Source: Psychroflexus gondwanensis ACAM 44 (GTDB lineage Bacteria; Bacteroidota; Bacteroidia; Flavobacteriales; Flavobacteriaceae). Taken from it: a stretch of DNA of 64,000 bases. The number at the start of each line of letters is the position of its first letter. Position 1 is the stretch's first letter. Position numbers and translations under genes: made by a program. Positions 54,478-62,295 of the stretch are shown here, in pieces. The DNA lies in the NCBI RefSeq assembly GCF_000355905.1, contig NZ_APLF01000004.1, positions 62,001-126,000 on the forward strand, read 5' to 3'. The notes below the pieces were generated by a model. It ran no database searches. It had not been told where the DNA came from and worked only from the letters and a program-made list of their open reading frames with translations.

Positions 54478-55864
54478 TGAGTTTTGTTTTTATCACTTTA
54501 CTTTCAGCATAACCGTCTGCAAACATCGTCTTTAGTTGGTCACCAGTTTTTAAATCGGAAACGGATTTTATAATCTTATCGTTTACCAAATTCAGTGTAT
54601 ATCCACGCTTAAGAATTTGATCAGGCGATAATAATTTTAAATTGGAAGATAAGTAATCCAGAGTGTTGTGATTCTTTGCCAACAAAACTGAAGTTTCCCT
54701 CTGTAAGGTATTCGAAAGCCGTTTTAACTGTTGGTTTTCAGTTTGAAAGCCTTGCTTGGTCATAAACTTAAGTTGAAAACTCAACTGTGTTAAGCTATCA
54801 AACCGACTTCTTACATAGGAAGGTAGTGTAGATTTGATTCGTTGCCGCTGTTGTTTCAACATAAAGTCATGCCGCTGTAAAAGCGTGTCGACTTGAGTTT
54901 TAAATTGTTGGTGCAGAGCCTTCAATTCAAACTGTTCTTCCTTCAATTTAAACTTAACTAATCTATTGAATTCTGAATGAAGCATACTCAACTCTTCTAG
55001 GCAATCCTTAAAGCTATCGATAAAAAAATAAGCGACATCTGTAGGAGTGATTTTGTTGATATAGGTTACCATTTCGACTAGAGTTTCGTTGGTGGAATGA
55101 CCAATCCCAGAAATAACGGGCAAAGGGAATCTTGCCACTTTAGAGGCTAAAATAAAACTGTCGTAACAACTTAAACCTACATCTCCTCCACCTCCACGGA
55201 TGATAGTGACAGCATCGAACTCTAATTTTCTTTGCTGAATACTTTCTAGAGCTTTAGAAATGGAGGTAATGGCATTATCGCCTTGAAGCAGAGCGGGAAA
55301 AAGCTCCAACTCAAATCTAAATCCATATTTGTTATGGGAAATGATATTTAGAAAATCTTGATAACCTTTACTTGTTTCCACAGAAATAATGGCTATACGC
55401 TTTGGAACTTTTGGAAAAGTAAGAGTCCTATTTAGGTTAAACAAGCCTTCTGTTTTTAGACGCTTAAGGCTTTCTAGCTTTTCTTTGGCCATCTCACCTA
55501 GGGTGAAACTAGCATCAATATCTACAATATTCAAAGAAAACCCATAATTGGGATGGTAGTTTACTTTAGCTAAAATCATAACCGTCATCCCTTCAGACAA
55601 AGGTTTTCTGGTCACGTCTTCAAATTGTTTTGAAATAGTCTTAAAAGTATCCGACCATATAGTCGCTCGCATTTGAGCCAATACTTGTCCGTTCTGTTTT
55701 TCGACTAAGTCTGGATAACAATGTCCACTTTTGGTATATGCATTTAACTTGGCAATCTCGGTTTTGATCCAGTATGGCTTGTGGTAATGCGTAGAGATCA
55801 TCCGTTGCAAACTCTTACCAATATCTAGTAAAGTAAATACAGAAGTTGCAGTTGAGTTTGACAT
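54464..55864 (-). CDS. xseA: Exodeoxyribonuclease VII large subunit
   Basis: The catalytic subunit cuts single-stranded DNA from both ends to oligonucleotides. The 466 residues have an N-terminal OB fold (about 1-105) and then the nuclease domain with TLTFPKVPKRIAIISVETSKGYQDFL, IIRGGGGDVGLSCYDS, PVISGIGHSTNETLVEMV and TPTDVA. A long helical C-terminus (about 290-420) ends with ILKRGYTL. It follows the DinB gene by seven bases. Confidence 0.96.
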   Translation of the reverse strand: MSNSTATSVFTLLDIGKSLQRMISTHYHKPYWIKTEIAKLNAYTKSGHCYPDLVEKQNGQVLAQMRATIWSDTFKTISKQFEDVTRKPLSEGMTVMILAKVNYHPNYGFSLNIVDIDASFTLGEMAKEKLESLKRLKTEGLFNLNRTLTFPKVPKRIAIISVETSKGYQDFLNIISHNKYGFRFELELFPALLQGDNAITSISKALESIQQRKLEFDAVTIIRGGGGDVGLSCYDSFILASKVARFPLPVISGIGHSTNETLVEMVTYINKITPTDVAYFFIDSFKDCLEELSMLHSEFNRLVKFKLKEEQFELKALHQQFKTQVDTLLQRHDFMLKQQRQRIKSTLPSYVRSRFDSLTQLSFQLKFMTKQGFQTENQQLKRLSNTLQRETSVLLAKNHNTLDYLSSNLKLLSPDQILKRGYTLNLVNDKIIKSVSDLKTGDQLKTMFADGYAESKVIKTKLNGKN

Positions 55865-55871
55865 TGAATTC

Positions 55872-56393
55872 TTATAAGTAACGCTCTTTTATTATTTGGA
55901 TATGATGCTTTTGGTGACCACATAAAATAAAAGGTAAAACTCTTACAGAAAATGGACCTCCACTGGCTTGTCCAATATTGGTTAGCATCTCATTTTCAAA
56001 ACTTTTAAATAAAAATATGCTCGACATCCTCAAAGCCTGGAATTCTTCTAACAAAGTGTCTATAGTTCTGTTATTAGAAAAACAGTGCTCCGCATAGTGG
56101 TCTTCATCATAACCAGGTAACTCTGTAAAGTCTTTTCTTGCAAACCTTAAAGCCCTATTCATAAAAATACGCTCGGTATCGATGAGATGTTGGAGAACTT
56201 GCTTTGGTGTCCACTTATTAGTTTCATATCTGTAGTCCAATTTATCCTTTGGGATAGCATTGAAAAAATTAATTAACTCCTCTTTTTGATCCAGAGCTTC
56301 TAGTAGAGTGGTTTCTGAAAGGACGCGTTGAAGATACAAGTCGTAATACGGTTTATACTCGCCTAAAGAAATCTCTGCTTTTGTAACTTTCAT
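55872..56393 (-). CDS. DinB family metal-dependent helix-bundle protein
   Basis: This 173-residue four-helix protein of the DinB/YfiT fold has the three metal-binding histidines in LQHLIDTERI, in the middle region (DEDHYAEHCF) and in GHQKHHIQI. Relatives are thiol transferases or have no known substrate; it should not be assumed to be a DNA damage protein. The ATG at 56393 is used because the frame before it starts with TTG. It is one base past the proline dehydrogenase stop. Confidence 0.82.
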   Translation of the reverse strand: MKVTKAEISLGEYKPYYDLYLQRVLSETTLLEALDQKEELINFFNAIPKDKLDYRYETNKWTPKQVLQHLIDTERIFMNRALRFARKDFTELPGYDEDHYAEHCFSNNRTIDTLLEEFQALRMSSIFLFKSFENEMLTNIGQASGGPFSVRVLPFILCGHQKHHIQIIKERYL

Positions 56394-56394
56394 A

Positions 56395-57588
56395 TTATTC
56401 AACTCGTTTTACAAATTGGCCATCTCTTCTTTGCTTTTCTTCTCTTAATAAAGATAATTCACGGCTCGTCTGACCTTGAACAGAAGAATTTTCTTGAGCT
56501 CTTCTTATCAGATAAGGAATCACATCATTGATAGGACCAAATGGAATAAGTTTAATTGCATTGGAATTAATTCTGCCAATATTGAAAGAGATGTGGTCGC
56601 TCATCCCATACAATTGTCCAAACCAAATTCGGTCGTCTGAAAGCGAAATTTCTTTTTGGCTCATTAACTGTAATGCCATATAAGTACTCACCTCGTTGTG
56701 AGTTCCTATAAATTGCGAAATTTGATCTATTTTGTCTATACAAAAACACATGACTGCATTAAAGTTGACATCGGTGGCTTCTTTATCCTCACAGATAGGA
56801 GTTGGATAGCCTTTTTTCTTGGCCCTCGAATTCTCTTTTTCCATATATGCACCCCGAACTGTTTTAAACCCTACTTTAAAACCATCCTTTTGGGCTCTGT
56901 CATGAATAGCCTTTGCATAGGATAATCTGTCCCAACGGTAACATTGCAGCGTATTAAATATGATCGCTTTTTCCTTATTGAATTTTCTCATCATATCCTC
57001 AGCCAGATTGTCTGCTGCATCTTGCATCCAAGTTTCTTCTGCATCGATAAGAAGTTTGGTATCATTATCGTAAGCGGCTTGGCAAACTCTTTCAAACCTG
57101 GCTTTTATACTGTCCCATTCTTGTTGTTCTTCTCCAGAAAGGACATCGTTGGCAGTGACTTTTTCCCATATTGCAAAACGTCCCAAACCCGATGGCTTTG
57201 CTACAGCAAAAGGAATTTCTTTTGACTTAGAGGCATATTTTATAATCTCTATTTTTGCGTTCGCAGCTTTATCAAATTCTTCTTCGGTTTCCTTGCCTTC
57301 TACAGAATAATCCAAAACACTGTACACATTTTCCGTATACATTTTTTTAACCAGGGGCATGCATTCATCTTGACTTTCACCTCCGCAAAATTGTTCGAAA
57401 ATAGTGGCTCTCACCAAACCCTCGATAGGAAGTTTTAAGTCCAAAGCTAAATTGGTGGCTCTCGTTGAAATCGGAACAAAAAAAGGAATGTTCATCATAG
57501 TAAAGAGGAACAAGGAACGCTTCAAGTCTTTATCTGATTTTAAAACAAAAGCGTGTTTGGTGTCGTTAAATATTTTAGTATCGATCAT
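56395..57588 (-). CDS. Proline dehydrogenase family protein
   Basis: This FAD-dependent enzyme oxidises L-proline to pyrroline-5-carboxylate. The 397 residues form the TIM-barrel domain without a fused aldehyde dehydrogenase. Blocks seen are AVKPSGLGRF, LLIDAEETWMQDAADNLAEDM (reported here as two neighbouring motifs, DAEETW and NLAEDM), CYRWDRL, VRGAYMEKE, THNE and GQLYGMSDHISF. It heads a minus-strand run with DinB, xseA and xseB. Confidence 0.93.
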   Translation of the reverse strand: MIDTKIFNDTKHAFVLKSDKDLKRSLFLFTMMNIPFFVPISTRATNLALDLKLPIEGLVRATIFEQFCGGESQDECMPLVKKMYTENVYSVLDYSVEGKETEEEFDKAANAKIEIIKYASKSKEIPFAVAKPSGLGRFAIWEKVTANDVLSGEEQQEWDSIKARFERVCQAAYDNDTKLLIDAEETWMQDAADNLAEDMMRKFNKEKAIIFNTLQCYRWDRLSYAKAIHDRAQKDGFKVGFKTVRGAYMEKENSRAKKKGYPTPICEDKEATDVNFNAVMCFCIDKIDQISQFIGTHNEVSTYMALQLMSQKEISLSDDRIWFGQLYGMSDHISFNIGRINSNAIKLIPFGPINDVIPYLIRRAQENSSVQGQTSRELSLLREEKQRRDGQFVKRVE

Positions 57589-57677
57589 ATTGAAAAATTG
57601 TATTCAAATATAGGGATTGATGTAGTATTTTCGCTGAAGCAACTAAGCTATTTCAAGAATCTTAACAAAGCTTTTTA

Positions 57678-58754
57678 ATGATGAATACGATAGAGCTAGA
57701 AAACTACACCATAGCATTTCAAGAACAGGCCTATATTGAACTCAATTTATTAATAAACACCAAAGCTTATTCTTCCATTTATATTTTGGTCGACTCCAAT
57801 ACTCAGGAGAACTGCTCTAAGTTTCTTTCAGAAAAAATGGAAGCAAATGTGAGAATTGAATGGATTGAAATTGAACCTGGAGAAGAATTTAAAACTATTG
57901 CAACTTGCTCGGAAATCTGGAAAACCTTATCTGAAACTGGGGCTGATAGAAAGTCGCTTCTGATAAATCTCGGTGGTGGAATTGTAACAGATATTGGTGG
58001 GTTTGTAGCCTCTAGTTTTAAAAGAGGAATTGACTTTGTTCATATCCCTACCACTCTACTCGGCATGGTAGATGCAGCGATTGGGGGAAAGAATGGTGTA
58101 AACCTTGATAGTTTAAAAAATCAAATCGGAATTATTCGCCCACCTCAAATGGTTGTGGTAGATGTTGGTTATCTCTCTACTTTACCTTCCAAAGAAATGA
58201 GAAGTGGGTTGGCCGAAATGCTAAAACACGGTTTAATTGCAAATGAAGAATATCTAGACAACTTTAAAGATTTATCTCAATTTCAAGTGGACAAACTGCC
58301 TGAATTGATTAGAGATTCTATTCAAATTAAAACTAAAATAGCCGAAGAAGATCCTTTTGAAAATGGATTGAGAATGGCCTTAAATTTTGGACATACCCTA
58401 GGACATGCAATAGAGTCCTATCAAATGGAATCGCCTTCTAAAACAAAACTTCTTCACGGAGAAGCTGTAGCTATAGGAATGATTTTAGCATTGAAGCTAT
58501 CTGTAGATATATTGCAATTTTCAGAAGAAAAATGCGATGCCGCAAGTCAATTAATAAGCCAATATTTTAAACCCGTTACCTTCACTTCAGAGGATGTGTC
58601 CAAGGTGAAAACTTATCTTAAACACGATAAGAAAAACACGGGGGGCACTATTAACTTTGTTTTGTTAGAAAAAATAGGTCAGCCAAAACTAAATTGCAAA
58701 GTGAGCGATGATCAAATAAATAAGGCCTTTGCATATTACAAAGGCCTTGATTAA
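57678..58754 (+). CDS. aroB: 3-dehydroquinate synthase
   Basis: AroB is the second shikimate step, an NAD- and metal-dependent cyclisation of DAHP. The 358 residues show LGGGIVTDIGGFVASSFKRG, PTTLLGMVDAAIGGKNGVN, the metal ligands in NFGHTLGHAIE and LLHGEAVAIG, and HDKKNTGG. The gene is divergent from proline dehydrogenase. Its last codons fold into a perfect hairpin, and it converges with trxB at 19 bases. Confidence 0.97.
   Translation: MMNTIELENYTIAFQEQAYIELNLLINTKAYSSIYILVDSNTQENCSKFLSEKMEANVRIEWIEIEPGEEFKTIATCSEIWKTLSETGADRKSLLINLGGGIVTDIGGFVASSFKRGIDFVHIPTTLLGMVDAAIGGKNGVNLDSLKNQIGIIRPPQMVVVDVGYLSTLPSKEMRSGLAEMLKHGLIANEEYLDNFKDLSQFQVDKLPELIRDSIQIKTKIAEEDPFENGLRMALNFGHTLGHAIESYQMESPSKTKLLHGEAVAIGMILALKLSVDILQFSEEKCDAASQLISQYFKPVTFTSEDVSKVKTYLKHDKKNTGGTINFVLLEKIGQPKLNCKVSDDQINKAFAYYKGLD
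58722..58748. terminator. Hairpin inside the 3' end of aroB
   Basis: AAGGCCTTTG (58722-58731) and CAAAGGCCTT (58739-58748) form a perfect 10-bp stem with a seven-base loop. It encodes the last nine residues KAFAYYKGL. A moderately T-rich tract follows on both strands, more so on the minus strand. It is a likely bidirectional terminator for aroB and trxB. Confidence 0.6.
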
Positions 58755-58773
58755 TTTGCTATGTAAGTAAAAT

Positions 58774-59757
58774 CTAACTTAGCGCAGCCTGTGGTTCAGT
58801 TCTAGGTGTAGATTCTAGACTTGCTAGATAACGCTCTGCATCTAATGCAGACATACAACCTGTACCTGCTGCTGTAATTGCTTGACGATACACTTTATCT
58901 TGAGAATCACCGCAGGCAAACACACCAGGATAATTCGTTTTAGTAGATTTTGGTTTTGTGATAATATAACCAACCTCATCCATGTCCAAATAACCTTTAA
59001 ACATATCAGTGTTAGGTTTATGCCCAATGGCTATAAACAAACCAGTAATTTTTATCTCTTCTTTTTCACCAGTTTTGTTATTCAGAATTCTTAAGCCTTC
59101 CACAACTTGTTCTCCAAGTACCTCGTCGACTTCAGAATAATATCTAAGATCGATGTTTTTTGCATTTTCAACACGATGCTGCATAGCTTTAGAAGCTTTC
59201 ATATCTCCTTTTCTTACCAACATAGTCACTTTAGTACAAATATTGGATAAGTATGTTGCTTCTTCACAAGCAGTATCTCCACCACCTACAATCGCAACAT
59301 CCTGTCCTTTATAGAAAAAACCATCACAAACCGCACAAGCTGAAACTCCTCCACCTCTCAATCGCTGTTCACTTGGTATCCCTAAGTATTTAGCTGAGGC
59401 ACCTGTTGAAATAAGAAGTGTCCTAGCTTCAACCCATGTTTTATTATCGATTTGGGCTTTATGAATACCACCTACTTTATCAGACAGTTCTACCTTGGTG
59501 ACCATACCTATGCGGACATCAGTTCCAAAACGCTCGGCTTGTTCTTGTAACTCTACCATCATTTTTGGACCATCAATTCCTTGAGGATAACCAGGGAAGT
59601 TATCAACTTCTGTAGTGGTTGTCAATTGCCCTCCAGGCTCCATTCCTGTATAAAGCACTGGTTTCATATCTGCTCTTGCAGCATAAATCGCAGCTGTGTA
59701 ACCAGCAGGTCCTGAGCCTACAATTAAACATTTGATGCGTTCTATAGTATCTGACAT
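58774..59757 (-). CDS. trxB: Thioredoxin-disulfide reductase
   Basis: TrxB reduces thioredoxin with NADPH through FAD. The 327 residues show the FAD site LIVGSGPAGYTAAIYAARA, the redox-active CAVC (141-144), the NADPH site VAIVGGGDTACEEA and the FAD end GVFACGDSQDKVYRQ. A short C-terminal tail (STPRTEPQAALS) follows. It is a single gene with a TATCTTTG box 17 bases upstream. Confidence 0.97.
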   Translation of the reverse strand: MSDTIERIKCLIVGSGPAGYTAAIYAARADMKPVLYTGMEPGGQLTTTTEVDNFPGYPQGIDGPKMMVELQEQAERFGTDVRIGMVTKVELSDKVGGIHKAQIDNKTWVEARTLLISTGASAKYLGIPSEQRLRGGGVSACAVCDGFFYKGQDVAIVGGGDTACEEATYLSNICTKVTMLVRKGDMKASKAMQHRVENAKNIDLRYYSEVDEVLGEQVVEGLRILNNKTGEKEEIKITGLFIAIGHKPNTDMFKGYLDMDEVGYIITKPKSTKTNYPGVFACGDSQDKVYRQAITAAGTGCMSALDAERYLASLESTPRTEPQAALS

Positions 59758-59773
59758 AATTTCTAATTTTATA

Positions 59774-59781
59774 CAAAGATA
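59774..59781 (-). promoter_or_regulatory. Promoter -7 element of trxB
   Basis: TATCTTTG on the minus strand; a TTG (59808-59810) lies 26 bases upstream, slightly long. Confidence 0.4.
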
Positions 59782-59893
59782 ATAAGTTTTTAGGTTTTCT
59801 AGGACTTCAAAAATATGTTCTTAGTATATATGTATTAGCTTACTTTATGGTAATAAAAGTTTTGATACTGATATTACAAAGAGTTAATGATTT

Positions 59894-59920
59894 GGTCAAC
59901 CTTATTTAATCAAATTGACC
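59894..59920. promoter_or_regulatory. Inverted repeat overlapping the tryptophan-dioxygenase promoter
   Basis: GGTCAA (59894-59899) and TTGACC (59915-59920) are perfect inverted repeats 15 bases apart. The right arm contains the TTG -33 element, so a bound regulator would block RNA polymerase. The regulator is unknown. Confidence 0.4.
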
Positions 59921-59948
59921 TTTAACTTGACTAATTTTAATAAATTTG
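59915..59948 (+). promoter_or_regulatory. Promoter of the tryptophan-dioxygenase family gene
   Basis: TTG (59915-59917) is followed after 23 bases by TAAATTTG (59941-59948), with the ATG 17 bases later. It shows that the longer frame starting at 59915 is not the real start. Confidence 0.6.
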
Positions 59949-59965
59949 AATTAAAACAAAATTCG

Positions 59966-60868
59966 ATGAATGAAGAGCTTTTAAAGCAACTCAAAAACAA
60001 GTATGAAGCCTTAGGAGAGAATCCTGAAACTTACTTAAAAGGCCTTTTGCATTCCAAGCCTCTCAATTATTGGGATTATATTGAAGTAGATACCTTGTTG
60101 TCTTTACAAAAACCTAAAACAGATTTTAAAGACGAAACCGTTTTTATCATTTATCATCAAATTACTGAGCTTACCTTAAAGCTTATGATCCATGAGGCTC
60201 GACAAATTACAGAACTTAAAGACTTTACTAAGGAAGAGGTCTTTATGGATAAGCTCAAACGACTTATGCGCTATACCGATATGCTTATCACTTCTTTTGA
60301 TGTCATGAAAGACGGCATGGATTACGACGATTACAATCAATTTCGATTATCTCTAACACCGGCTAGTGGGTTCCAGAGTGCGCAGTTTCGTCATTTGGAA
60401 TTGATGTGCACACCTCCCATTAATTTAGTAAATGAAAGCGGAAAAAAAGAGCTTTCCACCTCTCCTAGCACTGATGACATTTTTGAAAATATCTATTGGA
60501 GAGATGCTGGCTATAACAGAAGTACTGGTAAAAGCACTCATACGCTTAAGGCCTTTGAAGAAAAATACCTTGAAGGTTTTAAAGCTTTAGCAGTGAATAT
60601 TCAAGGCCACAGTATTTTAGAACACTATTTAAAATTTGAAAACCCCAGCGAGAAACTAAAAATTAGAATGAAAGATTTTGACCATCACTACAACGTAAGA
60701 TGGCCAATGGTTCACCTTAAGACTGCAACAAAATACTTGCAAAAGAAAGGAAAAACAAAAGAAGCAACTGGTGGTTCCGACTGGAAAAAGTATCTTCACC
60801 CTAAATATCAGCAACGCTCTTTTTTTCCGGATTTATGGAAGGGGGATGATATCTTAAATTGGGTATAA
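59966..60868 (+). CDS. Tryptophan 2,3-dioxygenase family protein
   Basis: This 300-residue helical heme protein is of the tryptophan 2,3-dioxygenase superfamily, which opens the indole ring of tryptophan to N-formylkynurenine. Motifs include ETVFIIYHQITELTLKLMIHE, LSLTPASGFQSAQFRHLE and the end region DHHYNVRWPMVHLKTATKYL. No other kynurenine-pathway gene is adjacent. This short bacterial branch has not all been tested, so activity on tryptophan is probable but inferred. Confidence 0.88.
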   Translation: MNEELLKQLKNKYEALGENPETYLKGLLHSKPLNYWDYIEVDTLLSLQKPKTDFKDETVFIIYHQITELTLKLMIHEARQITELKDFTKEEVFMDKLKRLMRYTDMLITSFDVMKDGMDYDDYNQFRLSLTPASGFQSAQFRHLELMCTPPINLVNESGKKELSTSPSTDDIFENIYWRDAGYNRSTGKSTHTLKAFEEKYLEGFKALAVNIQGHSILEHYLKFENPSEKLKIRMKDFDHHYNVRWPMVHLKTATKYLQKKGKTKEATGGSDWKKYLHPKYQQRSFFPDLWKGDDILNWV

Positions 60869-60887
60869 TTTTTGATCAATTGTAAGT

Positions 60888-61391
60888 ATGAAATTCTCAA
60901 AGCTTTTTTTAATTGCCACTTTCGTATTAAGCTTTCATTTTTTGAAAGCTCAATCTGATTTTGACATGTTTGAGCCTAGACTAATTACATCCTTAAGTTT
61001 TACTGAAGACCCTTTTAGCCTTAGAACAGTGGGAAGGCAGTTTAATTTACCTGAAGTCAATATTTTTAAAGACCCCTTTTCTTCAAGGCCAGAAATAAAT
61101 ATGGTAGAAGCAGCGAACAGAAAAGCTTATAGAGCTAAGCAACAACAAGAGCAACAATTTTCTTTTGTAGAAAGACAAACTGCTATGTTTGGTAATTTCA
61201 AACCAAAAATAGACAACAGTTCGTCTTCACCTTGGGCTCCCTCATATCACAATCAACCTATATATTCAGATCTCCATAGACTCAAAAATTCTGCTTATGA
61301 AGATTTAGGGGACCAATATCGATTTATATCTCCGTTTTATCAATTATCGCCTTACAGAAGATCTTCAGGAACGGGATTTTACTTTAGATAA
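60888..61391 (+). CDS. Exported protein of unknown function
   Basis: This 167-residue protein has a signal peptide (1-21, ending FLKAQ). The mature part is polar, with a run KQQQEQQF, a serine cluster DNSSSSPW, and an aromatic, basic C-terminus (PYRRSSGTGFYFR). No membrane helix follows the signal and I recognise no domain. It lies 19 bases after the dioxygenase gene and overlaps the convergent cvfB stop by eight bases. Confidence 0.65.
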   Translation: MKFSKLFLIATFVLSFHFLKAQSDFDMFEPRLITSLSFTEDPFSLRTVGRQFNLPEVNIFKDPFSSRPEINMVEAANRKAYRAKQQQEQQFSFVERQTAMFGNFKPKIDNSSSSPWAPSYHNQPIYSDLHRLKNSAYEDLGDQYRFISPFYQLSPYRRSSGTGFYFR

Positions 61392-62235
61392 TTTCTTTTT
61401 TAATATAGATACCAACTCCATTTTCAATAGTAATTTGCCTGTTTTTATATAGTGTTCCTATAGCTTTTTTGAAAGCTTTCTTACTCAGATGAACCGTATT
61501 ATATATCTGCTCAGGATTGGACTTATCATGTAAAGGAAGAAAACCATCCTCTGTTGCTTGAAGAACCTCCATCACCTTATCGGCATTTGGTTCAATACCC
61601 CTATAACCTGGGCGTTGAAGAGAGACATCTATTTTATTATCAGGTCTTATTTTTTTGATAATCCCTTTGAGTTTATCTCCAGTTTTTAATTCTTGAAAGA
61701 CTTCATCTTTATATAGTAACCCTGAATGAATTTCATTAATAATGACATTATATCCCATATCTGTAGGATTAGTCACAATCAAATCTACTTCATCAAAATG
61801 CTCTACAGTAAGGATAGAATTATCGACAAATTTATTGACACGACTCGATGCGACTAGACGGTTGGTTTGCTCATCTAAATAACAGAATATCAAATAATGC
61901 TCACCTTCTACCATTCTGTAGGCTTGCTCGATGTGAGGGACAAACAGATGTTTTTCTAATCCCCAATCCAAAAAAGCACCAAAATCATTACTGTCGACGC
62001 ACTTCAAAAAAGCAAATTCATCTAACATCACTTTAGGCTCCAAGGTTGTCGCTACTGGACGCTCATCGAAGTCTAAATAGACGAACACCTCCAACTGATT
62101 TCCGATTTCAAACTGCTCTGGTTTGTATTTATTGGGGAGAAGAACCTCTTCTTCAGTAGAATCTTGTATTAAAAACAATCCTGGAGGGGTGTCTCTATCA
62201 ATCGTTAAGGTATGCTTTACGCCTAAGTCTAACAT
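61384..62235 (-). CDS. CvfB-type S1-like RNA-binding protein
   Basis: This 283-residue protein consists of consecutive S1-like OB folds and a C-terminal winged helix. Residues 1-60 form the first OB fold (TPPGLFLIQDST), the middle shows the S1-type FAFLKCVDSNDFGAFLDWGL, and the third block is GIIKKIRPDNKIDVSLQRPGYRG. The winged helix covers the end (LSKKAFKKAIGTLYKNRQI). CvfB in Staphylococcus affects virulence gene expression through RNA binding; the target here is unknown. Confidence 0.88.
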   Translation of the reverse strand: MLDLGVKHTLTIDRDTPPGLFLIQDSTEEEVLLPNKYKPEQFEIGNQLEVFVYLDFDERPVATTLEPKVMLDEFAFLKCVDSNDFGAFLDWGLEKHLFVPHIEQAYRMVEGEHYLIFCYLDEQTNRLVASSRVNKFVDNSILTVEHFDEVDLIVTNPTDMGYNVIINEIHSGLLYKDEVFQELKTGDKLKGIIKKIRPDNKIDVSLQRPGYRGIEPNADKVMEVLQATEDGFLPLHDKSNPEQIYNTVHLSKKAFKKAIGTLYKNRQITIENGVGIYIKKEII

Positions 62236-62295
62236 TAAATTTAATTTATTTGTAAAAGTAAGTAAAATTAAGCTTGCTTATAAATTAAGCCGCCA

